In this document: positions 1-9,486 of the stretch, in pieces
How the letters are laid out: every line of letters starts with the position of its first letter
Numbering within the stretch: position 1 is the first letter of the stretch
Origin: Chitinophaga hostae
GTDB taxonomy: Bacteria; Bacteroidota; Bacteroidia; Chitinophagales; Chitinophagaceae
DNA: 64,000 bases
Direction: 5' to 3'
Assembly (NCBI RefSeq): GCF_018224885.1
Contig: NZ_JAGTXB010000002.1
Location: 186,001-250,000, forward strand
The notes under the pieces: model-generated
What the model saw: only the letters and a program-made list of their open reading frames with translations
Databases searched by the model: none
Told to the model about the DNA's origin: nothing
Made by a program: the position numbers and the translations under genes

Positions 1-491
1 AACGCGGTCGCATCAAAGTTGGTGAGAACGTTGAAATCGTAGGTCTGCAGGAAGAACCACTGAAATCTACTTGTACTGGTGTTGAGATGTTCAAAAAACT
101 CCTCGACGAAGGTGAAGCAGGTGATAACGCTGGTCTGTTGCTCCGCGGTATTGAGAAAACACAGATCCGTCGTGGTATGGTTATCTGCCAGCCAGGTACC
201 ATCACTCCGCACACTGAATTCAAATGCGAAGTATACGTACTGAGCAAAGAAGAAGGTGGCCGTCACACTCCGTTCTTCAACAAATACCGTCCTCAGTTCT
301 ACTTCCGTACTACTGACGTAACCGGTGAAGTTGAATTACCAGCAGGTGTTGAAATGGTTATGCCTGGTGATAACGTTAGTCTGACAGTTAAACTGATCCA
401 GCCTATCGCTATGGATAAAGGTCTGAAGTTCGCTATCCGTGAAGGTGGTCGTACAGTAGGCGCTGGTCAGGTTACTGAAATCCTGAAGTAA
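1..491 (+). CDS. tuf: Elongation factor Tu, C-terminal part (5' end outside window)
   Basis: The open frame enters the window at base 3 and runs 162 codons to TAA at 489-491. It reads as EF-Tu domains 2 and 3: [13 protein letters not shown] near the edge, [21 protein letters not shown], then [17 protein letters not shown] and the [12 protein letters not shown] strand, ending [14 protein letters not shown]. The GTPase domain lies upstream of the window. EF-Tu carries aminoacyl-tRNA to the ribosome in the cytoplasm. It is followed by tRNA-Trp, secE and nusG, the usual Bacteroidota order. An internal ATG at 87 is not the start, because conserved EF-Tu sequence continues upstream of it. Confidence 0.98.
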   Translation, partial: RGRIKVGENVEIVGLQEEPLKSTCTGVEMFKKLLDEGEAGDNAGLLLRGIEKTQIRRGMVICQPGTITPHTEFKCEVYVLSKEEGGRHTPFFNKYRPQFYFRTTDVTGEVELPAGVEMVMPGDNVSLTVKLIQPIAMDKGLKFAIREGGRTVGAGQVTEILK

Positions 492-509
492 GCAACTCAA
501 TAATATCAA

Positions 510-590
510 AAAGCCATTAGCTTTGGCGATTAAATGTCAGAAAATTTATATAGATTTGCTGGCTGCTGAAAGCTTACTGCTAATGGCTTT
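510..590. repeat. Dispersed TTAGC-type intergenic repeat, copy 1
   Basis: AAAGCCATTAGC (510-521) and GCTAATGGCTTT (579-590) are perfect 12-bp inverted arms around 57 nt that also contain GGCTGCTGAAAGCTTACTGC. The same word family (GCCATTAGC / GCTAATGGC) recurs at four other intergenic sites in this window. It sits between tuf and tRNA-Trp and has no T-tract, so it is not an ordinary terminator. It may form a long-range stem in the tuf-tRNA transcript and affect processing; that is inference. Confidence 0.6.
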
Positions 591-594
591 ATAT

Positions 595-665
595 ACGGGT
601 ATGGTGCAACGGTAGCATACGGGTCTCCAAAACCTTTGATCTGGGTTCGAATCCTAGTACCCGTG
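595..665 (+). tRNA. trnW: tRNA-Trp (anticodon CCA)
   Basis: Cloverleaf of 71 nt: acceptor arms ACGGGTA/TACCCGT, D-stem GTGC/GCAT, anticodon stem CGGGT/ACCTT with loop CTCCAAA giving anticodon CCA, and T-arm CTGGG-TTCGAAT-CCTAG. The discriminator is G665. The 3' CCA is not encoded. The first anticodon-stem pair is a C-T mismatch. tRNA-Trp between tuf and secE is the normal Bacteroidota arrangement. It is probably co-transcribed with tuf and ends at the hairpin at 686-735. Confidence 0.95.
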
Positions 666-685
666 CAAGGTTTAAATAAATAATT

Positions 686-735
686 AAATGGTTGAATTGT
701 TGTTATTACAAAATAAAACAAGTCAACCATTTTTT
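686..735 (+). terminator. Rho-independent terminator after tRNA-Trp
   Basis: AAATGGTTGAATTGTT (686-701) pairs with AACAAGTCAACCATTT (717-732) with one mismatch across a 15-nt loop, followed by T's to 735. It should end the tuf-tRNA-Trp transcript, so secE-nusG needs its own promoter. Confidence 0.75.
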
Positions 736-738
736 AGG

Positions 739-771
739 CTTTAAACAATTGACCACAAATAGTTAACTTTA
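739..771 (+). promoter_or_regulatory. Possible secE-nusG promoter
   Basis: TAACTTTA at 764-771 resembles the Bacteroidota -7 element TAnnTTTG and lies 4 nt before the secE ATG. The -33 element is weak (CTTT near 739, or TTG at 749-751 with spacing that is too short). Support comes mainly from position: it lies between the upstream terminator and secE. Confidence 0.35.
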
Positions 772-775
772 CAGA

Positions 776-976
776 ATGAATAAGATCAGAAATTATTTCC
801 GCGAGTCTTATCATGAATTGGTTTACAAGGTGTCCTGGCCTACCTGGCAAGAACTCCAGTCATCTACCATGATTGTGCTGATAGCAACAATATTTGTTAC
901 CGCGCTGGTTTGGGGTATGGATGCCGCTTCCAATTTCGTGTTAACACATTATTACGAATTATTCAAAGCTAAATAA
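776..976 (+). CDS. secE: Preprotein translocase subunit SecE
   Basis: 66 residues, the short bacterial SecE form with one membrane span at about residues 30-52 (STMIVLIATIFVTALVWGM). The conserved amphipathic segment before it reads KVSWPTWQELQSS, the SecE signature with the invariant WP-T pair. SecE clamps SecY in the inner-membrane translocon. The TAA stop at 974-976 is directly followed by the nusG ATG at 977, so the two genes are translationally adjacent, as in most bacteria. Confidence 0.97.
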   Translation: MNKIRNYFRESYHELVYKVSWPTWQELQSSTMIVLIATIFVTALVWGMDAASNFVLTHYYELFKAK

Positions 977-1543
977 ATGGATGCAGCCAATCTCCCTGCT
1001 CAGGAAACAAAGTGGTATGTACTCCGCGTTGTTAGTGGCAAGGAAAAAAAAGTGAAGGAATACCTGGATATTGAAGTACGTCGCTCCGATTGGGGTAACG
1101 TAATCAGCCAGATCTTCCTGCCGGTGGAAAAAGTTTATAAAGTGCAGGCTGGTAAGAAAGTGATGCGCGAAAAGAACTTCTATCCCGGATATGTGATGAT
1201 CGAAGCAGTAGATGGTAAAATGACCGATGAAGTGATACAGGCTATACGTAACGTATCCGGCGTTATCCATTTCCTCGGAAAGGAAAAACCTATCGCACTC
1301 CGTAAAGCAGAAGTAAATAAAATGTTAGGTAAAGTGGATGAACTGAGCGATCAGGGATTAACCATGAGCGAACCTTTCATTGTTGGCGAAACCATTAAGA
1401 TTATCGATGGACCGTTTAACGACTTCAACGGGGTGATCGAAGAAGTAATTGAAGACAAGAAAAAACTGAAAGTGACTGTAAAAATCTTTGGCCGCGCTAC
1501 ACCGGTAGAGCTGAACTTTATGCAGGTAGAAAAGCTTTCATAG
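977..1543 (+). CDS. nusG: Transcription termination/antitermination factor NusG
   Basis: 188 residues. The N-terminal NGN domain starts at KWYVLRVVSGKEKKVKEYL and continues through FYPGYVMIEA and NVSGVIHFLG. The C-terminal KOW domain is about residues 133-188, with VGETIKIIDGPFNDFNGVIEEV. NusG binds RNA polymerase and links it to Rho or the ribosome. It starts on the base after the secE stop. A strong terminator at 1568-1598 follows, so secE-nusG form a two-gene unit separate from rplK here. Confidence 0.98.
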   Translation: MDAANLPAQETKWYVLRVVSGKEKKVKEYLDIEVRRSDWGNVISQIFLPVEKVYKVQAGKKVMREKNFYPGYVMIEAVDGKMTDEVIQAIRNVSGVIHFLGKEKPIALRKAEVNKMLGKVDELSDQGLTMSEPFIVGETIKIIDGPFNDFNGVIEEVIEDKKKLKVTVKIFGRATPVELNFMQVEKLS

Positions 1544-1567
1544 TTTCTTTTATAAACATCTTTATTG

Positions 1568-1598
1568 AAAAGCGTTCCGATTATCCGGAACGCTTTTT
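1568..1598 (+). terminator. Rho-independent terminator after nusG
   Basis: AAAAGCGTTCCG (1568-1579) pairs perfectly with CGGAACGCTTTT (1586-1597) around loop ATTATC, and the T-tract starts within the stem. Confidence 0.88.
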
Positions 1599-1649
1599 CT
1601 TGTTTTACGAATCGCGAATCACCAGGTTCTCCCTATATCAAGCTATATC

Positions 1650-2846
1650 ATGAAATCAGTGATCTCTGTTTTGCTCGGCCTGCTGCTGTTTATACAGGTT
1701 GATGCACAGCCCGGCAAATCCGTTAAACCGACTACTACTGCAGCCATTGTACAAATCCCGGAAGCCGCGACCGGCTCACCGGAATCTATCGCCAAATGGC
1801 TGAAAGCACATACCAGCAATGCTATGGCGTTGCAGCAGGCGCTGTTCAACTGGATAGCCAATAACATCAGTTACGATGTGGATAATATAAACAGGCCAAA
1901 CAGCTACCGGGATTCCACTGCAGCTATGCTTAATACCCTGCGCACCAGGAAGGGCCTTTGTACCGATTATGCCGTATTATATGCCCGGATATGCCGGGAG
2001 GCAGGCCTTAACGCCGTAGTGGTAACCGGTTATGGTTTACAGAATGATATGATGATCCCCACCGGATCGCATGACTGGGTGGTGGTGAAAAACGGATCGC
2101 AGTGGACCATTACAGATCCTACCTGGGGAGCCGGCGTTACAGACAATGGCCGGTTTACCCGGAAAATCAACTGGACCTGGTTCCAGGCCCTGCCACAGCT
2201 GGCGGTGAAAACGCATATGCCCTATGACCCGATGTGGCAGATGCTGGCATTTCCCCTGCGGCATGATGAGCTGAACAGCCAGGGATTTGCGGCAGCTGCG
2301 AGAAGACCGGTTTTCGCCTTTAGCGATACCCTGAATGCCTGGTCGCGGATGCCACGCCTGGAGCGCTTAAAGCTGGCAGCGGCGAGGATCAGGCGGTTTG
2401 GCGGCGGCGCCAATCCGTTTATTATGACAGAGCTGGACTGGATGGATCAGACCATTCAAGTATTGGCTTCCAACCAGGAAATAGAGGCCAGGAACAGGCG
2501 GGTAGACCGTTTTAACGAGATAAACCGCGACTATACAGCAGTAGTGAAGTTATATAATGAGTATGTGAGCTTCAAGAACAGCCGGTTTATGCCGGAGGTG
2601 AAGGATGAAGCGTTGAAGAAGATGATTGAGGGAATTGCCGGCCGGTTAAAGGCGGCAGAGCAATCGCTTGCCGGGATGGAGTTGCGGGATGATACGATCA
2701 GGCATAATATGGATGAGTTGTTACAGGCGATTACGGAGATGAAGGGAAAGGTGGAGAGCGAGCAGGCTTTCGTCAATAAATATATCAAAACTGAGAAGGG
2801 CAAACGAACGGAATTGTTTTATGTGCAAGTGGCGGAGAAATTGTAA
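1650..2846 (+). CDS. Secreted transglutaminase-like (TGc) protein
   Basis: 398 residues with a Sec signal peptide (MKSVISVLLGLLLFIQVDAQ). A transglutaminase-like papain-fold domain lies at about 45-165. The presumed triad is C104 in RKGLCTDYA, H141 in GSHDWVVV and D156 in WTITDPTWG. The C-terminal part (about 260-398) is helical and charged, with likely coiled coil. Members of this fold act as peptidases or cross-linking enzymes on peptides; the substrate cannot be told from sequence. It is inserted between nusG and rplK with its own upstream terminator, an unusual guest inside this conserved region. The start is supported by the signal peptide. Confidence 0.8.
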   Translation: MKSVISVLLGLLLFIQVDAQPGKSVKPTTTAAIVQIPEAATGSPESIAKWLKAHTSNAMALQQALFNWIANNISYDVDNINRPNSYRDSTAAMLNTLRTRKGLCTDYAVLYARICREAGLNAVVVTGYGLQNDMMIPTGSHDWVVVKNGSQWTITDPTWGAGVTDNGRFTRKINWTWFQALPQLAVKTHMPYDPMWQMLAFPLRHDELNSQGFAAAARRPVFAFSDTLNAWSRMPRLERLKLAAARIRRFGGGANPFIMTELDWMDQTIQVLASNQEIEARNRRVDRFNEINRDYTAVVKLYNEYVSFKNSRFMPEVKDEALKKMIEGIAGRLKAAEQSLAGMELRDDTIRHNMDELLQAITEMKGKVESEQAFVNKYIKTEKGKRTELFYVQVAEKL

Positions 2847-2947
2847 CTTTGCCCGCTTTGGATGATAAGGAATATTTCCGGGAAATGCAATGGATTTGTA
2901 AAAAAAATCCTTTCCAAAGCAAAAAGGATGCCCAAATTCAAATACTT

Positions 2948-2978
2948 TTTGACAATTTCGTAATAATATATACCTTTG
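2948..2978 (+). promoter_or_regulatory. Promoter of the rplK ribosomal/RNA polymerase operon
   Basis: Bacteroidota sigma-A type: -33 element TTTG (2948-2951) in a T-rich run, 19-nt spacer, -7 element TACCTTTG (2971-2978). It leaves a leader of about 80 nt to the rplK ATG at 3068. A second TAACTTTG at 2845-2852, overlapping the previous stop codon, lacks a clear -33 partner. Confidence 0.75.
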
Positions 2979-3067
2979 CATCCCCTTTAAAAGGTTATTT
3001 TAGTTCCTTTTAGTTTTGGGAGTTCTCTGTTTAGCAGGGGACGTTTAACCAAATTAAATCAAAAAAC

Positions 3068-3511
3068 ATGGCAAAAGAGATCGCAACGTACGTGAAATTG
3101 CAGGTGAAAGGCGGCCAGGCCAATCCTGCACCTCCAATTGGTCCCGCACTGGGTTCCAAAGGTGTGAACATCATGGAGTTCTGCAAACAGTTCAATGCCC
3201 GCACCCAGGATAAAATGGGTAAAGTATTGCCTGTATTGCTGACTGTTTACACTGACAAATCTTTCGACTTCGTAATTAAAACTCCTCCGGCACCTGTACA
3301 GCTGCTGGAAGCTGCTAAATTACAGAGTGGTTCCAAAGAACCTAACCGTAACAAGGTGGGTAAAGTTTCCTGGGCTCAGGTAGAAGCTATTGCGCAAGAC
3401 AAGATGGCTGACCTGAACTGCTTTACGCTGAACAGCGCTATGAAAATGGTAGCTGGTACTGCACGTAGCATGGGTATTACTGTTGATGGTAAAGCTCCTT
3501 GGGAAAACTAA
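3068..3511 (+). CDS. rplK: 50S ribosomal protein L11
   Basis: 147 residues, normal length. It starts [29 protein letters not shown], the L11 N-terminal signature. The C-terminal rRNA-binding domain contains [19 protein letters not shown] and the conserved AGTARSMGI segment. L11 binds the GTPase-associated region of 23S rRNA. First gene of rplK-rplA-rplJ-rplL-rpoB-rpoC; rplA follows 44 nt later. Confidence 0.98.
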   Translation: MAKEIATYVKLQVKGGQANPAPPIGPALGSKGVNIMEFCKQFNARTQDKMGKVLPVLLTVYTDKSFDFVIKTPPAPVQLLEAAKLQSGSKEPNRNKVGKVSWAQVEAIAQDKMADLNCFTLNSAMKMVAGTARSMGITVDGKAPWEN

Positions 3512-3555
3512 TTGTTTCACCCTGTTAAGGCAGGATCTTAAAATCATTTTGACAA

Positions 3556-4245
3556 ATGGCAACTAAAAAGAGAAAAGTAGCTGACGCGAAGCTGGAAAAA
3601 AATAAGGTTTACAGCCTGAAAGAAGCTTCTACCTTGGTTAAAGATATTAACTGTACTAAATTCGACAGCTCTGTCGATTTACATATCCGCTTAGGCGTTG
3701 ATCCTAAGAAAGCAGATCAGGCTATCCGTGGTTCCGTAACGCTTCCACACGGTACTGGTAAAACTAAAAGGGTTTTAGTGCTCTGCACCCCTGATAAAGA
3801 AGCTGCTGCGAAAGAAGCAGGTGCTGACTTCGTTGGTCTGGACGAATTTATCCAGAAAATCGAAGCTGGTTGGACTGAAGTTGATGTAATCGTAGCTACT
3901 CCTGCTGTAATGCCGAAAATCGGTAAACTGGGTAAGATCTTAGGTCCTCGTAACCTGATGCCAAACCCTAAGACCGGTACTGTTACAAACGACGTTGCAG
4001 CTGCAGTAAACGATGTTAAAGGCGGTAAAATCACTTTCAAGGTTGATAAAGCTGGTATCATCCACGCTTCTATTGGTCGTGTATCCTTTGCATCTGATAA
4101 AATTGAGCAGAACTCTCTGGAGCTGATCAATGCTATCATTAAGCTGAAACCGGCTACTGCAAAAGGTACTTACCTGAAAGGGCTGTCTATGGCAAGCACC
4201 ATGAGTCCAGGTATTGTTATCGATACTAAATCTGTTCAAAACTAA
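3556..4245 (+). CDS. rplA: 50S ribosomal protein L1
   Basis: 229 residues, normal length. It contains the L1 signature [33 protein letters not shown] in the second domain and the [20 protein letters not shown] segment. L1 forms the ribosomal L1 stalk and in many bacteria represses its own operon by binding the rplK leader; no L1-site mimic was identified here. Confidence 0.98.
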   Translation: MATKKRKVADAKLEKNKVYSLKEASTLVKDINCTKFDSSVDLHIRLGVDPKKADQAIRGSVTLPHGTGKTKRVLVLCTPDKEAAAKEAGADFVGLDEFIQKIEAGWTEVDVIVATPAVMPKIGKLGKILGPRNLMPNPKTGTVTNDVAAAVNDVKGGKITFKVDKAGIIHASIGRVSFASDKIEQNSLELINAIIKLKPATAKGTYLKGLSMASTMSPGIVIDTKSVQN

Positions 4246-4303
4246 TTGATCACGAGTTGTAGCCGTTATCTGTAAAGATGGGGCTTGCTACAAACGTTAT
4301 AAT

Positions 4304-4831
4304 ATGAATAAAGATCAAAAAAATGATGCGATCGAACTGCTGAAAAGTAAGTTCTCTCAATACAGCAACTTTTATGTCACTAATACCGAATCATTAACGG
4401 TAGCGCAGGTAAACGACCTGAGGAAAGTGTGCTTCGATAAGCAAGTGGAAATGAAGGTGGCAAAGAACACCCTGATCCGTAAGGCTTTAGAATCTCTGGA
4501 TAGCGAAAAATATGCAGGTGTTTTTGACAGTCTGCATGGTGTAACTGCCCTGATGTTCTCTGACAGCCCTAAAGAGCCGGCTCTGATCATCTCTGCCTTC
4601 CGTAAGGCAAACGGTAAACTGGAAAAGCCAGTATTGAAAGCTGCATTTGTTGCTGACGAGGTTTTCGTAGGCGACAACCAGCTGACTGCGCTGACCAACA
4701 TCAAGACCAAGAACGAGCTCATCGGCGAAGTTATCGGTCTGTTGCAATCTCCTGCAAAACGCGTTATCGCTGCTTTGCTGGAAAAAGGCAAGAAAGAAGA
4801 AGCTGGGGTGGAAGCACCTGCAGCAGAATAG
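4304..4831 (+). CDS. rplJ: 50S ribosomal protein L10
   Basis: 175 residues. The N-terminal part has the L10 pattern NKDQKNDAIELLKSKFSQYSNFYVTNTESLTVAQVNDLR and KVAKNTLIRKAL. The C-terminal helix ending in alanine/glutamate-rich sequence anchors L7/L12 dimers in the ribosomal stalk. The usual partner rplL follows after 134 nt that hold a copy of the dispersed repeat. Confidence 0.97.
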   Translation: MNKDQKNDAIELLKSKFSQYSNFYVTNTESLTVAQVNDLRKVCFDKQVEMKVAKNTLIRKALESLDSEKYAGVFDSLHGVTALMFSDSPKEPALIISAFRKANGKLEKPVLKAAFVADEVFVGDNQLTALTNIKTKNELIGEVIGLLQSPAKRVIAALLEKGKKEEAGVEAPAAE

Positions 4832-4909
4832 CTATCAGCTGTTAGCCATTAGCTGTTAGTTTAACTGACTGCTAGGAGCTAAAAGCCAGAAGCTCGCAAA
4901 ATTGGCTTC
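4830..4909. repeat. Dispersed TTAGC-type intergenic repeat, copy 2
   Basis: Directly after the rplJ stop: CTATCAGCTGTTAGCCATTAGCTGTTAG (words at 4832-4859), then CTGCTAGGAGCTAAAAGCC (4870-4886) and ATTGGCTTCC. Words such as AGCTGTTAG, GCCATTAGC and GCTAAAAGC are shared with the copies at 510, 9366, 18681 and 53494. It lies between rplJ and rplL, where leader or attenuator sequence would be expected. Confidence 0.6.
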
Positions 4910-4965
4910 CAAGTCACAATATAATTAATAACAACATTACAAACATTACATTAAAACATTATAAA

Positions 4966-5337
4966 ATGGCAGACGTAAAAGCATTAGCTGAACAATTAGT
5001 AGGTTTAACTGTTAAGGAAGTACAGGAACTCGCAGATGTACTGAAATCAGAATACGGTATCGAACCAGCTGCTGCTGCAGTTGTAGTAGCTGCAGGTGGT
5101 GGCGAAGCTGCTGCTGTTGAAGAAAAAACTGCCTTCAACGTAGTACTGAAAGCTGCTGGTGCAAGCAAACTGAACGTTGTTAAGATCGTTAAAGATCTGA
5201 CCGGCTTAGGTCTGAAAGAAGCGAAAGAACTGGTTGACGGTGCGCCTAAAGCTATAAAAGAAGGCGTAAGCAAAGCTGAGGCTGAAGACCTGAAAGCTAA
5301 GCTGACTGAAGCTGGTGCTGAAGTTGAAATTCAGTAA
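4966..5337 (+). CDS. rplL: 50S ribosomal protein L7/L12
   Basis: 123 residues. Order of parts: N-terminal dimerisation helices ([25 protein letters not shown]), an alanine-rich hinge ([19 protein letters not shown]), and the C-terminal factor-binding domain with [38 protein letters not shown]. It recruits translation factors to the ribosome. A 14-bp hairpin follows at 5364-5395, before rpoB. Confidence 0.98.
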   Translation: MADVKALAEQLVGLTVKEVQELADVLKSEYGIEPAAAAVVVAAGGGEAAAVEEKTAFNVVLKAAGASKLNVVKIVKDLTGLGLKEAKELVDGAPKAIKEGVSKAEAEDLKAKLTEAGAEVEIQ

Positions 5338-5363
5338 TTCTTTGCTTAAGTATACATCTTTTA

Positions 5364-5395
5364 AAGGTCAAAAGTGCTTTTGCACTTTTGGCCTT
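5364..5395 (+). terminator. Hairpin between rplL and rpoB, probable partial terminator/attenuator
   Basis: AAGGTCAAAAGTGC (5364-5377) pairs with GCACTTTTGGCCTT (5382-5395), one G-T wobble, TTTT loop. The stem is strong but no clean T-tract follows. A leaky terminator or processing site between ribosomal protein and polymerase genes is known from other bacteria; here it is inference from position. Confidence 0.55.
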
Positions 5396-5555
5396 ATTCC
5401 CTTTGGGAAAGTGTCTTTTTCAGAGAGTCAAAACGGGGAATCACTCTAAGGTGACTTTGACCACGCGCAGAAGGCATAAATAAATTGGGATGGTATTGGC
5501 AAAGAAATCTTAATTTCCCTAATTCTTACAAGTCATATAACTGCTAACTTCGAAT

Positions 5556-8500
5556 ATGTCTCTAAAAAAAGCCCAAACAAACGAAAGAGTAAATTTTGGA
5601 AAGATCAAACAAGTTACTGAGACACCGGATCTGTTGGCTATCCAAATCCAATCTTTCAAGGATTTCTTCCAATTAGAAACCACACCAGACAAGCGAAACA
5701 ACGAAGGCCTTTTTAAAGTATTTAAAGAGAACTTCCCGATTACTGATACCAGAAATATCTTTAATCTGGAGTTCCTCGATTATTTCGTGGATCCTCCGCG
5801 TTATACCATCGAGGAGTGTATTGAGCGTGGGCTTACTTATTCCGTACCGTTGAAAGCGAAACTCCGCCTCAGCTGTAATGATGAGGAGCATGTGGATTTC
5901 CAGACGATTGTCCAGGATGTGTTTTTAGGAAACATTCCTTACATGACTCCGAGAGGTACTTTCGTTATTAATGGTGCTGAGCGCGTGGTTGTATCCCAAC
6001 TGCATCGTTCACCTGGTGTTTTCTTTGGTCAATCTGTACATCCGAACGGAACCAAGATCTACTCTGCAAGAGTGATCCCGTTCAAGGGCGCATGGATGGA
6101 GTTTGCAACGGACATCAACAACGTGATGTACGCTTACATCGACCGTAAGAAGAAATTCCCGGTTACCACCCTGTTACGTGCCATCGGCTATGAAACAGAC
6201 AAGGATATCCTGCAGCTGTTTGGCATGGCAGATGAAGTAAAAGCAGACAAAAAGAGTCTTGATAAATATGCCGGCAAGAAGCTGGCAGCCCGCGTTTTAA
6301 GAAGCTGGGTGGAAGACTTTGTGGATGAGGATACCGGTGAAGTGGTGAGCATCGAGCGTAATGAAATTATGCTGGAGCGTGATAGCATCCTGGATGAAGC
6401 GAATATCGAAACCATCGTAGACATGGGATTGAAAAGCGTTTTCGTTCAGAAAGAAGAGGTGAGCGGCGATTTCTCCATCATCTACAACACATTAAATAAG
6501 GATACATCTAACTCCGAGCTGGAAGCCGTTCAGCACATCTACCGCCAGTTGCGCGGTGCTGATGCGCCGGATGATGAAACCGCAAGGGGTATCATTGATA
6601 AACTGTTCTTCTCCGACAAGCGTTACGATCTTGGTGACGTTGGTCGTTATAAGATCAACAGAAAATTAGGTCTTCCTACACCGTTAGACATGAAGGTGCT
6701 GACGAAGGATGACATCATCTCCATCATCAAGTACCTGGTACAACTCACCAACGGTAAAGCGGAAATCGATGATATCGATCACCTGTCTAACCGTCGTGTA
6801 CGTACTGTAGGCGAGCAGTTATATGCTCAGTTTGGTGTTGGTCTGGCACGTATGGCACGTACCATCCGTGAAAGAATGAACGTACGTGATAACGAGGTAT
6901 TTACGCCGGTAGATCTGATCAACGCCAGGACTTTGTCTTCCGTGATCAACTCCTTCTTCGGTACTTCCCAGTTGTCACAGTTCCTGGATCAAACAAATCC
7001 GCTGTCTGAAATCACACACAAACGTCGTATCTCCGCACTCGGACCCGGTGGTTTGAGTCGTGAAAGAGCCGGCTTTGAGGTGCGTGACGTTCACTACAGC
7101 CACTATGGCCGTTTGTGTACCATTGAAACACCGGAAGGACCAAACATCGGTCTGATCTCCACCCTTTGCGTACACGCTAAGGTGAACGAGATGGGCTTCA
7201 TTGAAACACCTTACCGTAAAGTAAGAGACGGTAAAGTAGATATGCATAAAGTGGAATTCCTGAGTGCTGAAGAGGAAGATTCTGTGAAGATTGCACAGGC
7301 GAACGCCCCACTGGATGATAAAGGACATTTTGTAAACGATAAAGTAAAATCCCGCGAAACCGGTGACTTCCCTATCCTCGACAGAGATGATGTGGAATTC
7401 ATGGACGTGGCGCCTAACCAGATCGTAGGTTTGAGTGCATCGCTGATTCCGTTCCTGGAGCACGATGATGCCAACCGTGCGTTGATGGGATCAAACATGC
7501 AACGTCAGGCCGTGCCACTGCTGAATCCGGAAGTGCCTATCGTAGGTACCGGCCTGGAAGGCAAGGCAGCGCGCGACTCCCGTTTGCAGATCACCGCAGA
7601 TGGTAATGGTGTGGTTGAATTCGTGGATGCAAATGAAATCCATGTTCGTTACGAAAGGGATGAAATGCAGAAACTGGTGAGCTTTGAAGACGATCTGATC
7701 GTTTACACACTGACCAAATTCGTTAAAACCAACCAGAGCACCTGTATCAACCTCAGACCTTGCGTTAAGAAAGGTCAGCGCGTTAAGGATGGCGACTTCC
7801 TCACAGAAGGTTATGCTACCCGCGGTGGTGAACTGGCGCTGGGACGCAACCTGAAGGTAGCGTTCATGCCATGGAAAGGTTACAACTTTGAGGATGCGAT
7901 CGTAATCTCTGAGCGTGTTGCACGTGAGGATCTGTTTACATCTATCCACATCGATGAATATGAACTGGAAGTTCGTGACACCAAACTGGGTGAAGAAGAA
8001 CTGACTCCGGATATTCCTAACGTAAGTGAAGAGGCTACCAAAGACCTTGACCAGAACGGTATTATCCGTGTTGGTGCACATATTAAGGAAGGCGATATCC
8101 TGATTGGTAAAATCACACCACGTGGTGAGTCTGATCCTTCTCCTGAAGAAAAACTGTTAAGAGCGATCTTCGGTGACAAGGCTTCCGATGCGAAAGATGC
8201 TTCCCTGAAAGCGCCTCCGTCAACAGAAGGTGTGGTAATTGACAAGAAATTGTTCAGCCGCGCGAAGAAAGACAAGAACTCCAAAACCCGTGAGAAAGCA
8301 GCGATTGAGAAGCTGGAGAAAATCCACCAGAAGAATGCGGAAGATCTGCTGGAAGTGCTGATGAGCAAATTGCTGGTATTACTGAAGGATAAAACTTCCC
8401 AGGGTATTACCAACACTTACGGTGAAGTATTGATCTCCAAGGGTTCCAAGTTCTCTCCGAAGAACCTGGTAAATATTGACTTCATGAACGTAAACCCACT

Positions 8501-9365
8501 GGGCTGGACAACAGACGAGGTGGTGAACGATCAGATCAATACCCTGTTGCATAACTATAACATCAAGTTCAACGAAGAGCTGGGTCGTTACAAACGTGAG
8601 AAATTCAACATCTCTATCGGTGATGAGTTACCAGCGGGCGTACTGAAACTGGCGAAGGTTTACCTGGCCAGCAAGCGTAAGTTGAAAGTGGGTGATAAGA
8701 TGGCGGGACGTCACGGTAACAAGGGTATCGTTGCCAAGATTGTGCGTGATGAAGACATGCCTTTCCTGGAAGATGGTACACCACTGGATATCGTACTGAA
8801 CCCACTCGGGGTACCTTCCCGTATGAACCTCGGACAGATCTACGAAACCGTATTAGGTTGGGCTGGTCTGAAACTGGGCGTACGTTTTGCGACACCGATC
8901 TTTGACGGTGCTACTACGGAAGAAATTGCCGGTTATATCAACGAAGCAGGTTTACCTAGCTTTGGTCACGCTTACCTGCATGACGGTGAAACGGGCGACC
9001 GCTTCCACCAGAAAGCAACCGTGGGTGTTATCTATATGCTTAAACTGAGCCACATGGTGGATGATAAGATGCACGCCCGTTCTATTGGACCGTACAGTCT
9101 CATTACCCAACAGCCGCTGGGTGGTAAAGCCCAGTTTGGTGGTCAGCGTTTTGGTGAGATGGAGGTGTGGGCACTGGAAGCATATGGTGCATCCAACATC
9201 CTGCAGGAACTCCTTACCATTAAATCAGATGATATCGTTGGTCGTGCCAAGGCATATGAATCTATCGTTAAGGGCGATAACATACCGAAAGCCGGTGTGC
9301 CTGAGTCCTTCAACGTATTGATCCATGAATTGCGTGGTCTGGGTCTGGATCTGAAATTTGACTAA
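5556..9365 (+). CDS. rpoB: DNA-directed RNA polymerase subunit beta
   Basis: 1269 residues, the usual Bacteroidota length. N-terminal [25 protein letters not shown], the rifampicin region ([31 protein letters not shown], wild-type-like residues), DNA-binding [38 protein letters not shown], then [14 protein letters not shown] and the C-terminal [26 protein letters not shown]. Beta subunit of the core enzyme. rpoC follows after 121 nt containing a striking hairpin. Confidence 0.99.
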   Translation: MSLKKAQTNERVNFGKIKQVTETPDLLAIQIQSFKDFFQLETTPDKRNNEGLFKVFKENFPITDTRNIFNLEFLDYFVDPPRYTIEECIERGLTYSVPLKAKLRLSCNDEEHVDFQTIVQDVFLGNIPYMTPRGTFVINGAERVVVSQLHRSPGVFFGQSVHPNGTKIYSARVIPFKGAWMEFATDINNVMYAYIDRKKKFPVTTLLRAIGYETDKDILQLFGMADEVKADKKSLDKYAGKKLAARVLRSWVEDFVDEDTGEVVSIERNEIMLERDSILDEANIETIVDMGLKSVFVQKEEVSGDFSIIYNTLNKDTSNSELEAVQHIYRQLRGADAPDDETARGIIDKLFFSDKRYDLGDVGRYKINRKLGLPTPLDMKVLTKDDIISIIKYLVQLTNGKAEIDDIDHLSNRRVRTVGEQLYAQFGVGLARMARTIRERMNVRDNEVFTPVDLINARTLSSVINSFFGTSQLSQFLDQTNPLSEITHKRRISALGPGGLSRERAGFEVRDVHYSHYGRLCTIETPEGPNIGLISTLCVHAKVNEMGFIETPYRKVRDGKVDMHKVEFLSAEEEDSVKIAQANAPLDDKGHFVNDKVKSRETGDFPILDRDDVEFMDVAPNQIVGLSASLIPFLEHDDANRALMGSNMQRQAVPLLNPEVPIVGTGLEGKAARDSRLQITADGNGVVEFVDANEIHVRYERDEMQKLVSFEDDLIVYTLTKFVKTNQSTCINLRPCVKKGQRVKDGDFLTEGYATRGGELALGRNLKVAFMPWKGYNFEDAIVISERVAREDLFTSIHIDEYELEVRDTKLGEEELTPDIPNVSEEATKDLDQNGIIRVGAHIKEGDILIGKITPRGESDPSPEEKLLRAIFGDKASDAKDASLKAPPSTEGVVIDKKLFSRAKKDKNSKTREKAAIEKLEKIHQKNAEDLLEVLMSKLLVLLKDKTSQGITNTYGEVLISKGSKFSPKNLVNIDFMNVNPLGWTTDEVVNDQINTLLHNYNIKFNEELGRYKREKFNISIGDELPAGVLKLAKVYLASKRKLKVGDKMAGRHGNKGIVAKIVRDEDMPFLEDGTPLDIVLNPLGVPSRMNLGQIYETVLGWAGLKLGVRFATPIFDGATTEEIAGYINEAGLPSFGHAYLHDGETGDRFHQKATVGVIYMLKLSHMVDDKMHARSIGPYSLITQQPLGGKAQFGGQRFGEMEVWALEAYGASNILQELLTIKSDDIVGRAKAYESIVKGDNIPKAGVPESFNVLIHELRGLGLDLKFD

Positions 9366-9373
9366 GAGCTTTT

Positions 9374-9482
9374 AGCTACCAGCCATTAGCAGCAGTGCTA
9401 ATGGCTGATAGCTTGGATATTTCGCAGGAATAAAATTTTTGTCGCTGGCTTATCACCAACGGCTAACAGCTAAAAGCTAATA
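9374..9482. repeat. Dispersed TTAGC-type repeat, copy 3, with 18-bp hairpin between rpoB and rpoC
   Basis: AGCTACCAGCCATTAGCA (9374-9391) pairs with TGCTAATGGCTGATAGCT (9396-9413), one mismatch, loop GCAG. A second block, GGCTAACAGCTAAAAGC, follows at 9461-9477, up to 4 nt before the rpoC ATG at 9487. The whole rpoB-rpoC spacer is thus made of this repeat family. No T-tract follows, so transcription presumably continues into rpoC. Confidence 0.7.
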
Positions 9483-9486
9483 ACAG

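Noticed and set aside
7491-8081. Long antisense open frames inside rpoB and rpoC
   Set aside because: They are shadows of strongly coded genes on the other strand, with no recognisable protein family.
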